Positions 7,914-16,380 are shown, counted from the first letter of the stretch. The stretch: DNA of 39,367 nucleotides from Sulfurimonas sp. (GCF_018698455.1 NZ_JABIOQ010000055.1:1-39367); one strand, 5' to 3'. The notes: a model not told the origin generated them from the sequence alone. Program-made: numbers and translations.

Positions 7914-8723
7914 GTGATCATTACGGTTATCATCCCCAGCTATAACCGTTATGAGCTTTTAAAACGAGCTTTAGACTCTGTTTATACTCAAACCTTTCTA
8001 CCCAAAGAAGTCATCGTTATAGATGATGGCTCAACGGACAATACTTACCAAATTAAAAATGATTTTCCTAGTGTAAAGTACATATATCAAAAAAATAGTG
8101 GTGTCTCGTCAGCTAGAAATACTGGGATTAAAAATGCCAGTTTTGAATGGATTTCTTTTTTAGACTCAGATGATGAATGGATAGAAGACAAGCTGGAAAA
8201 ACAAGTAAATTTTCATCAGCAAAGTAAAGATGTTTTAATGAGTTATACAGACGAGATTTGGATTAGAGATGGAGTTTTAGTGAAAATACCAAAAAAATTT
8301 AGAAAAATTGGATCAGATGTATTTTTAGAAAATCTCTCTTTTTGTAATATAGCTCCATCATCTGTACTTATACATAAAACTATACTCGATGATGTTGGCT
8401 TATTTGATGAAGAGTTGGAAGTGTGTGAAGACTATGATTTATGGTTGAGAATAGCACAAAGTTATAAGATAGGTTTAGTACATGAAAAACTGATAAAAAA
8501 ACATGCAGGCCATGAAGAGCAACTTAGTTTTAAACATTGGGGTATAGATAGATTTAGAGTACAAGCATTAGAAAAACTTTTATTAGCTACTTCAACGACT
8601 AACAAAGAGCTAATAAAAGTAGAACTTATAAAAAAATATACCTTATTAAAAAAAGGTGCAGTTAAATATGATAAAATAGCAGATATTAATTTATATACAA
8701 GGCTACTACTTGCTCACACTTAA
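7914..8723 (+). CDS. GT2-family glycosyltransferase
   Basis: This 269-residue protein has a GT-A fold. The N-terminus (ITVIIPSYNRYELLKRALDSV) and IDDGSTDNT are hallmarks of family 2, and FLDSDDEW around residue 83 carries the DxD metal-binding motif. CEDYDLWLRI near residue 173 is the catalytic ED region. No membrane helix is present, so it likely works on the cytoplasmic face, adding a sugar to the lipid-linked glycan begun by the WecA-like enzyme. The start is a GTG at 7914, nine bases after mqnE. The end overlaps the pglB start by 14 bases. Donor and acceptor cannot be predicted. Confidence 0.87.
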   Translation: MIITVIIPSYNRYELLKRALDSVYTQTFLPKEVIVIDDGSTDNTYQIKNDFPSVKYIYQKNSGVSSARNTGIKNASFEWISFLDSDDEWIEDKLEKQVNFHQQSKDVLMSYTDEIWIRDGVLVKIPKKFRKIGSDVFLENLSFCNIAPSSVLIHKTILDDVGLFDEELEVCEDYDLWLRIAQSYKIGLVHEKLIKKHAGHEEQLSFKHWGIDRFRVQALEKLLLATSTTNKELIKVELIKKYTLLKKGAVKYDKIADINLYTRLLLAHT

Positions 8724-10839
8724 CAAAGATACAAAAAAAACACTTCTTTATATATCTATTGCTTTTACATTTTCAGTTCTTATGCGTTTGATCTGGGTTT
8801 ATCAGTTTTCCGGGGTAGAGGCCTTTAAGTTTAATAATCAATTTATGATAAATACTAATGATGGGTATTATTATGCTGAAGGTGCGAGAGATTTATTGAG
8901 TGGTATTTCACAAGATAATGATTTGTCTCCCATTACATCAGCTGGTTCACTGTTAACGGCATTTTTTGCAAAAATTCTACCGTTTTCCTTTGAGAGTGTT
9001 ATCTTTTATTTACCAGTGTTTTTAAGCTCTTTAGTTGTCATCCCTATTATCCTCATCGCAAAAGGCTTGAAAAATTTAGAGATGGGATTTATTGCTGCAC
9101 TGCTTGCCAGCATTACTTGGAGTTACTACAACAGAACGATGGCAGGCTACTACGATACAGATATGTTAAATATAGTTCTTCCTATGTTTTTACTCTGGTC
9201 TATCATATGGGCGATAAATACAAATGAAAATAAGTATCTCATCATCACAGCGATAGATATTCTTATATACAGATGGTGGTATCCTCAAAGTTACTCTTTA
9301 GAATTTTCATTTTTCGGGCTAATACTTTTATATGCTCTTATTTTCGATAGAAAAAATATGTTTAATTATAAACTTTTAGCAATTATGATGCTTGCGATGA
9401 TGAATATTGATGGTTTTATCCGCTTGCCATTAGTTCTTGGAGCTTTTTATATATTTACACAAGAAAAGTTTGATAAATATATTTATTATATTTTAGGTGC
9501 TTCAGTTCTTGGCTTTTTTGTATCTGGTGGTTTTGATCCTATTTGGAGCAAGCTAGAATTATATGTATTTAAAGATGCAATCTCAGTTGGAAAAGAAGGT
9601 CTTAACTTACACTTTTTTACAGTAATGCAAACTATTAGAGAAGCGGGTCAAATTCCTTTTGAAACTTTCGCAAATCGTATTAGTGGACATGCGGCAACCT
9701 TTATAATTTCCATAGTTGGATATGCTTATCTTGTCTATAGACATAAGATAATGATATTTGCATTACCAATGGTTGGACTTGGATTTTTAGCTAGTGTTGG
9801 AGGGCTGCGTTTTACTATTTATGCGGTTCCTATCTTAGCATTTGGAATTGCCTTTTTAATTACTGAGATTTCTTTGAAAATGCCTACAAATAAAATGAAA
9901 GTTTTATCGATGGTGGCATTTACTTTAGCAATTTTATATCCTAACTATAAACATATAGATGCATATAAAGTTCCAACAGTATTCACAAATGATGAAGTAA
10001 AAGTTTTAGATGTATTAAAGACAAAAGTAGATAGAGAGGACTATGTAGTTTCTTGGTGGGACTATGGCTATCCTATAAGATACTACGCAGATATGAAAAC
10101 TTTAGGTGATGGCGGAAAACATAGTGGTAGTGTTAATTTTCCACTAAGTTATATGTTAACTAGTTCACAGGTTGAAGCTGCGAAAATGGCAAGGTTAGAT
10201 GTAGAGTACACAGAACAGAAGTTTAAGTACCTTAAAGAGAATAAAGAAGAGATAGAAGATAAAAACATTACTATATTCTCAAATATAGAAGATATGACAA
10301 AAGATTATGGTTTTAATGACACAAATGATTTTTTATTCTCACTTCAAACTGAAATGACATTACCGAAAAAAACAAGAGACATTTACTTCTATCTGCCGTT
10401 TAGAATGTTAAATATTTTACCAACAGTAACTCTGTTTTCAAATATGGACTTGATGACTGGTACAAAAGGCAAACAACCTTTTTTCTTTGTAAGTAAAAAC
10501 TTTAAAGATAGTGGATCCAAAATAGATCTAGGACGTAGTATTTATATAGATAAAGCTACATCTAGCATCGTTATAGGTCAACAAAAAATACCTATGAAAA
10601 GATTTGTGAAAACTACATACAATGCTCAAAAGAAGTTAGATGTAAATGTACAACTCATAAACCCTACATCAGATATAAGTGTAATATATATGGCAAACTA
10701 TAATACCTTTTTAGTACTTGATGAAAAAATGTATAACTCTTTATATATTCAACTAATGGTTTTAGAAAATTACAATAAAAACCTATTTGAAGCAGTTACT
10801 TTAGATCCAAATGTAAAAGTCTATAAGTTAAAAATTTAA
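8710..10839 (+). CDS. pglB: PglB-type oligosaccharyltransferase (STT3 family)
   Basis: This 709-residue protein is close in length to Campylobacter jejuni PglB (713). Many N-terminal membrane helices precede a periplasmic C-terminal domain holding the signature WWDYG at 449-453. An Asp at 51 in NTNDGYYYAE is in the position of the metal- and catalysis-related Asp of the first external loop. The enzyme would move a finished glycan from undecaprenyl pyrophosphate to Asn in a sequon of periplasmic proteins. The start appears to be TTG at 8710, overlapping the glycosyltransferase gene; the next in-frame ATG lies inside the first helix. Its place beside a WecA-like initiator and a GT2 enzyme suggests a short N-glycan pathway sharing an operon with polymer export genes. 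Confidence 0.93.
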   Translation: MLTLNKDTKKTLLYISIAFTFSVLMRLIWVYQFSGVEAFKFNNQFMINTNDGYYYAEGARDLLSGISQDNDLSPITSAGSLLTAFFAKILPFSFESVIFYLPVFLSSLVVIPIILIAKGLKNLEMGFIAALLASITWSYYNRTMAGYYDTDMLNIVLPMFLLWSIIWAINTNENKYLIITAIDILIYRWWYPQSYSLEFSFFGLILLYALIFDRKNMFNYKLLAIMMLAMMNIDGFIRLPLVLGAFYIFTQEKFDKYIYYILGASVLGFFVSGGFDPIWSKLELYVFKDAISVGKEGLNLHFFTVMQTIREAGQIPFETFANRISGHAATFIISIVGYAYLVYRHKIMIFALPMVGLGFLASVGGLRFTIYAVPILAFGIAFLITEISLKMPTNKMKVLSMVAFTLAILYPNYKHIDAYKVPTVFTNDEVKVLDVLKTKVDREDYVVSWWDYGYPIRYYADMKTLGDGGKHSGSVNFPLSYMLTSSQVEAAKMARLDVEYTEQKFKYLKENKEEIEDKNITIFSNIEDMTKDYGFNDTNDFLFSLQTEMTLPKKTRDIYFYLPFRMLNILPTVTLFSNMDLMTGTKGKQPFFFVSKNFKDSGSKIDLGRSIYIDKATSSIVIGQQKIPMKRFVKTTYNAQKKLDVNVQLINPTSDISVIYMANYNTFLVLDEKMYNSLYIQLMVLENYNKNLFEAVTLDPNVKVYKLKI

Positions 10840-10840
10840 G

Positions 10841-11632
10841 ATGAAACTACTTCTTTTCCTCTTTTTAAGTAGCTCTCTTTATGCAGTTAAACCTGAACTC
10901 TTACTTTTAAATAAGTATTCAGAAGATGTAAATGTCTCTAGTTGGTATATGAGTGAAAAACTTGATGGTGTTAGAGCTTACTGGGATGGCAAGCGACTTA
11001 TTTCAAGAAATGGAAAGGTGTTTTCAGTACCACCTTGTTTTATTAAGGACTTTCCAAGCAGTGAACTTGATGGTGAACTTTGGAGTAAAAGAGGAAACTT
11101 TTCAAATATATCTTCAATTGTTCGAAAAAGACAAGCTAATGAATCTTGGAAAGAATTAACGTACAATATTTTTGAAGTTCCAAATGCAGAGGGGAACTTG
11201 TTAGAAAGATTAAGTACTGTAAAACTTAGTAAATATATAAAAGTCATTAAACAAATAAAAATAGAAGATAAAAAGCACTTGAATGAATTTCTTAAAAATG
11301 TAGAAGAAAAAGGCGGGGAGGGTGTAGTTGTCCGAGATGGTAGCCTCACTTATTATACAGGTAGAAATAACAATGCACTCAAGGTTAAAAGTTATGTTGA
11401 TGATGAATGTGAGGTTACCGGTTATACAACTGGAAAAGGAAAATACAAAGGCATGACTGGAGCATTACTCTGTAAAATGCAAAATCAAAATATTATCAAG
11501 ATTGGTAGTGGACTATCTGATCAAGAGAGAATCAATCCGCCTAAAATTAGTGCTATAATTACATTTAAATATTATGGATTAACTTCAAAAAGGAATCCGA
11601 GATTTCCTATATTTTTAAGAGAAAGGAAATAA
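10841..11632 (+). CDS. exported minimal ATP-dependent DNA ligase (Lig E type)
   Basis: This 263-residue protein begins with a signal peptide (MKLLLFLFLSSSLYA). The nucleotidyltransferase motifs of ATP-dependent DNA ligases follow: motif I K40-L-D-G with K40 as the adenylated lysine, ELDGELW (motif III), GGEGVVVRDG (motif IV) and LKVKSY (motif V), then a small OB domain. It has no extra DNA-binding domain, as in the Lig E group of Neisseria, Haemophilus and Campylobacter. The group is thought to act outside the cytoplasm, perhaps on extracellular or incoming DNA, but this role is not settled. The ATG lies one base after pglB, so it is transcribed with the glycan genes without an obvious functional link. 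Confidence 0.88.
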   Translation: MKLLLFLFLSSSLYAVKPELLLLNKYSEDVNVSSWYMSEKLDGVRAYWDGKRLISRNGKVFSVPPCFIKDFPSSELDGELWSKRGNFSNISSIVRKRQANESWKELTYNIFEVPNAEGNLLERLSTVKLSKYIKVIKQIKIEDKKHLNEFLKNVEEKGGEGVVVRDGSLTYYTGRNNNALKVKSYVDDECEVTGYTTGKGKYKGMTGALLCKMQNQNIIKIGSGLSDQERINPPKISAIITFKYYGLTSKRNPRFPIFLRERK

Positions 11633-11638
11633 AACGGC

Positions 11639-12850
11639 ATGAACTATAGTGATAATTTTAATCCTACGATATTAAACAATAATTTATTTAAAGAAATTGT
11701 AAAAGAAAAAAAGACTATAGGTTACTATAACCTAGTAAATCAAGATACTGCAGAGTTTAAAAAGTATGCTTCAACAGTAAAGCAAAAAAATATTGTTGTT
11801 ATGGGAATAGGAGGAAGTACTCTTGGAACCTATGCAATATATAAGTTTTTAAAACATTCAAAAGAATTGAGTAAAAAACTTTATTTTTTGGAAACAACTG
11901 ATCCTATTGATATTCAATCAAAAATAGAAGATATCGATCTTAGCGATACACTATTTATAGTTATTTCAAAGTCTGGTACAACTGTAGAAACTATTTCTAT
12001 TTTTAAATATATAAACTCATTGGTAAAAATTGATAAAAATAATACACTTATAATTACAGAGTTCGATTCTAAGTTGAATGCTTATGCAAAAGCAAATGAT
12101 ATGCAAACATTTGAAATTCCAAAAGATATTGGTGGGCGATTTTCAGTATTTTCGGCTGTTGGTTTAGTCCCTTTAGCAATAGTAGGGATAGACATTGATG
12201 AGATAATAGCAGGAATAAAAAAAGTTTATGACTCATTTTTTGCCAAGACGGATGTATATAGAAATATCATAAAAAAAGCAAGATTTTTTGTAGAGTATAA
12301 AAATAAGTTCAACATTAATGTCGTTTTTTCATATTCATCGCGTTTAGAAGGATTTAACAAGTGGTACATACAGCTTTGGGGAGAGAGTCTAGGTAAGATA
12401 GACATAAACTCTACTAACCAAGGACTCACCCCAATAGGTATAATAGGGCCAATAGACCAACACTCTTTTTTACAGTTAATAGTCCAAGGTAAACGCGATA
12501 AAACAGTGAGTGTTATAAAAGTTGATGATTTTGACAATGACCTGAAAATACCAGCTGTAGAACTTGAAGGACTAGAGGAGTTGAACTACTTAGATGGAAT
12601 AGAATTCTCTTCACTAATCAATAAGCAAGCAGATGCTACAATAGAATCAATCAATAGTCTCGGTGATATACCTTGTGATGTTATAACTATAGAGGGTGTA
12701 AATGAGCAAGCGATAGCGAGTTTGATGTATGAGTATGAACTTTTAACATCGGTGTGTGCAAAGTTTATGTACATAAATGCTTACGATCAACCTGGTGTTG
12801 AGAGTGGAAAGATAATTTTAAAGAAAAATTTAAAAAACTTAACCATATAA
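11639..12850 (+). CDS. pgi: glucose-6-phosphate isomerase
   Basis: This 403-residue protein is the short form of Pgi found in Campylobacterota. Motifs are in order: VVMGIGGSTLGTY (about 53-65) and ISKSGTTVET (about 109-118) for phosphate binding, DIGGRFSVFSAVG, GESLGKIDINSTNQG, GPIDQHSFLQL, and the C-terminal AYDQPGVESGK with the conserved lysine. It interconverts glucose-6-phosphate and fructose-6-phosphate, feeding amino-sugar nucleotide synthesis as well as glycolysis. It is the last gene of the operon that starts at 2148. Its final 110 bases have a diverged second copy at 16714-16827, just before the legionaminic acid genes, which marks an insertion or exchange at this point. Confidence 0.93.
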   Translation: MNYSDNFNPTILNNNLFKEIVKEKKTIGYYNLVNQDTAEFKKYASTVKQKNIVVMGIGGSTLGTYAIYKFLKHSKELSKKLYFLETTDPIDIQSKIEDIDLSDTLFIVISKSGTTVETISIFKYINSLVKIDKNNTLIITEFDSKLNAYAKANDMQTFEIPKDIGGRFSVFSAVGLVPLAIVGIDIDEIIAGIKKVYDSFFAKTDVYRNIIKKARFFVEYKNKFNINVVFSYSSRLEGFNKWYIQLWGESLGKIDINSTNQGLTPIGIIGPIDQHSFLQLIVQGKRDKTVSVIKVDDFDNDLKIPAVELEGLEELNYLDGIEFSSLINKQADATIESINSLGDIPCDVITIEGVNEQAIASLMYEYELLTSVCAKFMYINAYDQPGVESGKIILKKNLKNLTI

Positions 12851-12897
12851 AAGCCAATTTATCCACAATATTTATATAGATTATTTGTATCTTATAG

Positions 12898-12903
12898 TAT
12901 AAT
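12898..12903 (+). promoter_or_regulatory. candidate -10 box upstream of the ATPase gene
   Basis: TATAAT lies 30 bases before the ATPase start in an AT-rich spacer that follows pgi. The 83-base gap is unusually wide for this locus, so a separate promoter for the accessory gene is likely. No convincing -35 is seen. Confidence 0.35.
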
Positions 12904-12933
12904 ACTCGAATAATATACTAAAAAGGCTAGAAA

Positions 12934-14421
12934 ATGATAGGAAGAAGAAAAGAATTAGCAATTTTAAATAATATTTGTGAAGAAAAAGAAAGTAAGTTAG
13001 TTGTAGTTCATGGCAGAAGAAGAATAGGAAAAACATACTTAATAGATTATATGTTTAAAGAGCATAGAGCAGATTGTCTATTTTTTAAATTTACAGGCAG
13101 TGCAGAACAAGATAGTAGTATCCAAAGAGATTATTTTATCGAAGCTATCTATGAATGGTTTAAGATAGAACCAAAAACTCCAATTTTAAAATGGCACCAA
13201 GTTTTTATGTTTTTAAAAAGAGCAATAGATGAAGAGATAACAAAACGACATCATAAAGGTAAAGTAATTGTTTTTATTGATGAGGTTGCATGGATTGATA
13301 AACATAATAAAGCAGGCTTCCTAAGTGCCTTTGGGCATTTCTATAATACTTATATTGAAAGTAATAATAATCTAGTAGTAATACTTTGTGGATCTAATGC
13401 ATCTTGGATTAAAAATAAAATACTTAAAGATACAGTTGGTCCTCTTTATCATAGAGTGGATGTAGAGATACCAATGCTACCGTTTGACCTTAAAGAAACA
13501 AAAGAATACCTCATCAATGAAAAAAGATTTGACATTGATAATAAAAGTGTAGTCGATATTTACATGGTATTGGGCGGAATTGCAAAATATCTAAGCTATC
13601 TTGACTCAAAACTTTCAATATCTCAAAACATCAATAACTTATTCTTTAATCTTAACTCCCCACTATATGATGAATATGATGCAATTTTTAAATCATTATT
13701 TTACGATAAAGCAACAGCTCATAAAAATATAATAGATCTACTTAGCAACAAACAATCTGGTTACACAATGTTGGAGTTAGATGTGCATATAGAAGATAGT
13801 AAAATTCATGCAATAAGAAATCATATAGATGAATTAATAGATACAGGTTTTGTAAAGCCTGTAAATAGATTTAATAATAAAACTAAAGATACCAAATATA
13901 TAATAATTGATTCTTTTAGTTTGTTTTACAATAAGTGGGTAAAGCCATTAAGTAAGAATGATATAGCTTCAATGGTTAATTATTTTGACACAAAATCTCA
14001 ATCTCATGACTATATAATATGGCAAGGTTACGCATTTGAAACTGTATGTATTGCTAATATGCATCTATACTTAAATCAACGAGGACTAAGTGCAGCATTA
14101 AAAAGTGTAGGTTATTGGAACTATATACCTAATAAAGATATTATTAAAGATAAGGGTGCTCAAATAGACATCTTAATTGAATATACAAATAATACATATG
14201 ATATTGTTGAGTGCAAATATTATAATGATGAATTTACTATTGATAAATCATATACAGCTAATCTATTAAATAAAAAAGGTAAATTAATAGAACATGGTAT
14301 AGTAAATAAAAAATATGATTTAAAAATGATTATGCTTACTACATATGGGACTAAGATAAATCAATATTACAATCAAGTAAATATTTCTCAAAATGTAGTG
14401 ATTGATGATTTGATGAAATAA
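12934..14421 (+). CDS. DUF234-type ATPase with PD-(D/E)XK-like C-terminal domain
   Basis: This 495-residue protein has a P-loop with HGRRRIGKT at about 26-34 and a Walker B strand VIVFIDEVAWID at about 108-119. A sensor-like strand VVILCGSNASWI and a winged-helix-like middle part follow. The C-terminus resembles a PD-(D/E)XK nuclease fold, with D412 followed by E426-C-K428 (VECKYY). This matches the archaeal-type ATPase/DUF234 family that is widespread in bacteria and archaea. Its biological role is unknown; mobile-element and defence links have been suggested. It stands alone with its own likely promoter, directly behind pgi, and is the first gene of the accessory island. A hairpin-forming repeat follows 20 bases after its stop. 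The family call is firm; the function is not. Confidence 0.82.
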   Translation: MIGRRKELAILNNICEEKESKLVVVHGRRRIGKTYLIDYMFKEHRADCLFFKFTGSAEQDSSIQRDYFIEAIYEWFKIEPKTPILKWHQVFMFLKRAIDEEITKRHHKGKVIVFIDEVAWIDKHNKAGFLSAFGHFYNTYIESNNNLVVILCGSNASWIKNKILKDTVGPLYHRVDVEIPMLPFDLKETKEYLINEKRFDIDNKSVVDIYMVLGGIAKYLSYLDSKLSISQNINNLFFNLNSPLYDEYDAIFKSLFYDKATAHKNIIDLLSNKQSGYTMLELDVHIEDSKIHAIRNHIDELIDTGFVKPVNRFNNKTKDTKYIIIDSFSLFYNKWVKPLSKNDIASMVNYFDTKSQSHDYIIWQGYAFETVCIANMHLYLNQRGLSAALKSVGYWNYIPNKDIIKDKGAQIDILIEYTNNTYDIVECKYYNDEFTIDKSYTANLLNKKGKLIEHGIVNKKYDLKMIMLTTYGTKINQYYNQVNISQNVVIDDLMK

Positions 14422-14440
14422 AGGATTAATTGCTACTAAA

Positions 14441-14493
14441 AGCCCCTCTCGGATGTGATCCTTTAGGTTCACCAAAGTGATGTCGAGGAAGCC
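14441..14493 (+). repeat. dispersed island repeat, copy A (partial)
   Basis: The core at 14448-14473 (beginning CTCGGATGTGATCC) is shared almost exactly with copies B and C. Copy A lacks the left hairpin arm. It carries the GTGATGTCGA-GAAG module downstream (about 14477-14492), whereas copy C has that module upstream. It follows the ATPase gene and precedes the convergent ParE-like module. Confidence 0.8.
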
Positions 14494-14554
14494 AAATAGA
14501 TAGCGAAAATCTAAACTACAGGAATCTGTACTTTGTTGATTTTATTAATTCTAC

Positions 14555-14882
14555 TTATAAATTATTATTTTTAAGTACTTCTTTTATTTCCCTATCAGAA
14601 ATATTTTCTTTCTCTGTTTTTGTGTAAATAAGAAGTAATCTAATAATATTTTTATTATCGATTATAATATGTGACAATTCTAAAACCTCCACTTTTTCCA
14701 GTTGGAACAGATGAATTTGCAAGTCTTATCTTAAAACACTTATTCCCCAGTTCTGTACCAAATTTTGGATTTATAAGCAGCTTCTGATTGAGTGACTCTA
14801 AATCATTAGTAATATGCTTATAAGATTTTACAAGCTTTTTGACTTGCTTTATAAATTCAGGTGTTGGTACTATTTTTAACAT
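14555..14882 (-). pseudogene. ParE/RelE-family toxin gene, frameshifted
   Basis: The first frame runs from the ATG at 14882 and encodes 75 residues that look like a RelE/ParE toxin (MLKIVPTPEFIKQVKKL, then KCFKIRLANSS and GKSGGFRIVTYY). It stops at 14655. A neighbouring frame continues the family pattern with IIDNKNIIRLLLIYTK and then KENISDREIKEVL, ending at the stop at 14555-14557. A two-base deletion or one-base insertion in the TAT-rich stretch near 14661-14668 explains the break. The full protein would be about 110 residues, normal for the family. It overlaps the antitoxin gene by 26 bases. The toxin is probably inactive unless the shift is a sequencing error. Confidence 0.75.
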
Positions 14883-15087
14883 CAGTTATTAAATCATCCA
14901 AACTTATTTCATCTAATTCTTGTGCATTTTGAAGTTTTGCTTGCTCAATAGATTTTTCAAAGCTACGAAGAAGAATCATTTTATTATAACTTTCCGTTAC
15001 AAAATCAAAAAACTTATCTGTATTGCTATTAAATCCATCTAAAAATATTGTTTCTATTTCTGGATTTTGAATTTTAAGTGTTAACAT
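14857..15087 (-). CDS. antitoxin of the ParE/RelE-type pair
   Basis: This 76-residue protein is encoded directly upstream of, and overlapping, the frameshifted ParE/RelE-like toxin on the minus strand. It has a short N-terminal beta-like segment (LTLKIQNPEIETIFL), a helical middle and an acidic C-terminus (ELDEISLDDLITDV), the layout of small antitoxins that precede ParE-like toxins. A good ribosome binding site (AAAAGGAA) lies a few bases before the ATG. I cannot assign it to a named DNA-binding family. It probably remains intact although its toxin is broken, leaving a solitary antitoxin. Confidence 0.65.
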   Translation of the reverse strand: MLTLKIQNPEIETIFLDGFNSNTDKFFDFVTESYNKMILLRSFEKSIEQAKLQNAQELDEISLDDLITDVKNSTNT

Positions 15088-15125
15088 TATCGTTCCTTTT
15101 TTAATTATTCTATCATAAATTAATT

Positions 15126-15138
15126 GAATTTATAATTC
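15126..15138. promoter_or_regulatory. inverted repeat upstream of the ParE-type antitoxin
   Basis: GAATT-TAT-AATTC is a perfect 5-base inverted repeat 38 bases upstream of the minus-strand antitoxin start, near a minus-strand TATGAT (+ strand ATCATA around 15112-15117). Autoregulatory operators are expected here, but in AT-rich DNA a short palindrome can be chance. The rest of the 15088-15445 gap holds copy B of the island repeat and the leader of the next gene. Confidence 0.3.
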
Positions 15139-15286
15139 ACTATAATATACCTTGTTCTGCCCGTCTAATCAAGTATTATTTTTCCAAGCCTTATGCCTAA
15201 TAGTATTTATAAATTATACACAACTAGCATTAAACTAATACTAGTTATAAAATTTACATGGACTTAAATACATATTCTAGCACGAC

Positions 15287-15343
15287 TGAAGCCACACATC
15301 CAGAAGATGCCCTCGGATGTGATCCTTTAGGTTCACCCAAATT
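15287..15343 (+). repeat. dispersed island repeat, copy B
   Basis: It matches copy C over its whole length with a few small differences, starting CTGAAGCCACACATCC and ending TTCACCCAAAT. It folds through CACATCC (15296-15302) and GGATGTG (15316-15322). It separates the minus-strand ParE-type module from the plus-strand AbiEii-type module. The rest of this 358-base gap is AT-rich and holds only regulatory sequence. Confidence 0.85.
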
Positions 15344-15445
15344 ATCATCCAAATCATTTCTACTCCACTTGGGATTTTTTATACTAAAGCCATAAGAACA
15401 TTTAACCAATATTAAGATACAATTAATGAAGAAAGAGAGGCATTT

Positions 15446-15754
15446 ATGATTGATTATACAAGAATACAAAAAGATTGTTTTTGGGATCTATATATTTCTA
15501 AAAAAGATATTGATACTATTTTAGAGAGAGACGATATGAGAAAAAAAAAGATGTTATTTGAAAAAATCCTCTTAAATAGTACAAAATTGTTTACAGATTT
15601 GAAAATTTTTGATAGTGAACAATTGGCTTGGCTCTTAGAAGATTATAATACACCTAAATTTAACCAAGAGTATGCTTTTAGAAGAAAAAATATGGCAGAA
15701 GTTTATTTTTTCAATAAGCCGCTATTGATTGATGATTTGAAATGGGTAGCATAG
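15446..15754 (+). CDS. hypothetical small partner of the AbiEii-type toxin
   Basis: I do not recognise this 102-residue protein by family. It is mainly helical and charged, with no membrane segment, and has GAGG five bases before the ATG at 15446. It overlaps the AbiEii-type nucleotidyltransferase by 13 bases, so the two are translationally coupled and are most simply an antitoxin-toxin pair. It is much shorter than a canonical AbiEi antitoxin (about 200 residues with a winged helix) and lacks an obvious helix-turn-helix. If it is the antitoxin, it is an unusual one. The role is inferred from context. Confidence 0.6.
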   Translation: MIDYTRIQKDCFWDLYISKKDIDTILERDDMRKKKMLFEKILLNSTKLFTDLKIFDSEQLAWLLEDYNTPKFNQEYAFRRKNMAEVYFFNKPLLIDDLKWVA

Positions 15755-16380
15755 ACTACAAAGAACTTTACAGCCTTCAAGATAAAGTTTTAGCGGTAAT
15801 TTTTCAAGAACAAAGCGAATTTTATCTCACGGGAGGGACTTGTCTAAGTCGTTTTTATATTGAAAAAAGATATTCAGATGATTTAGATTTTTTTACAAAT
15901 CAATCCCCACGATATAGTTTTGAAATCAAAAAAATAAAAAAAGCCCTAGAAGAAAACTTTCAACTAACTACAGAAGTTCAATCAAAAGATTTTACGAGAT
16001 TTAAAGTAGACGGTTTACTTCAGCTTGACTTTGTGAATGATATATCGTTTCGTTATAAAGATGTTGTGGTTGATGAAAACAACTATCTATTGGATAACAT
16101 AGAAAACATACTAAGTAATAAAATAACAGCAGTCATAGGTAGAGATAATCCAAAAGATATATTTGATATCTATTTAATTTATAAGTTTTATAGTTTTGAA
16201 TGGAAAGAAATATTGGATGCCGCACATGAAAAAGCTGGTTTTTCTAATGAAGAACTTATCATCAGACTTAAAAGTTTTCCAAAGGAATTACTACACGAGA
16301 TTAAAATTATAGATAGAAATTTTTTAAATGACTTTGATATAGAGTTTCCAAAAATAATTTACGAGATAGAGAAAATATAA
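15742..16380 (+). CDS. AbiEii/AbiGii-family nucleotidyltransferase toxin
   Basis: This 212-residue protein carries the nucleotidyltransferase signature of the AbiEii/MenT family: LTGGTCLSRFY around 29-39 and SDDLDFF at 45-51, whose aspartates bind metal. A further Asp occurs in LLQLDFVND near residue 93-99, and KDIFDIYLIYKF near 136 matches the conserved DxxD-Y region. Members transfer nucleotides to tRNA or other targets and halt growth, and some abort phage infection. The catalytic residues are all present, so the protein is probably active. It overlaps its small upstream partner and is followed by copy C of the island repeat. Confidence 0.85.
   Translation: MGSIDYKELYSLQDKVLAVIFQEQSEFYLTGGTCLSRFYIEKRYSDDLDFFTNQSPRYSFEIKKIKKALEENFQLTTEVQSKDFTRFKVDGLLQLDFVNDISFRYKDVVVDENNYLLDNIENILSNKITAVIGRDNPKDIFDIYLIYKFYSFEWKEILDAAHEKAGFSNEELIIRLKSFPKELLHEIKIIDRNFLNDFDIEFPKIIYEIEKI

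Noticed and set aside
15254-15469. Minus-strand open frame of 71 codons overlapping repeat B
   Set aside because: It runs through the repeat and into the start of the plus-strand AbiEii partner gene, has no ribosome binding site and no family pattern.
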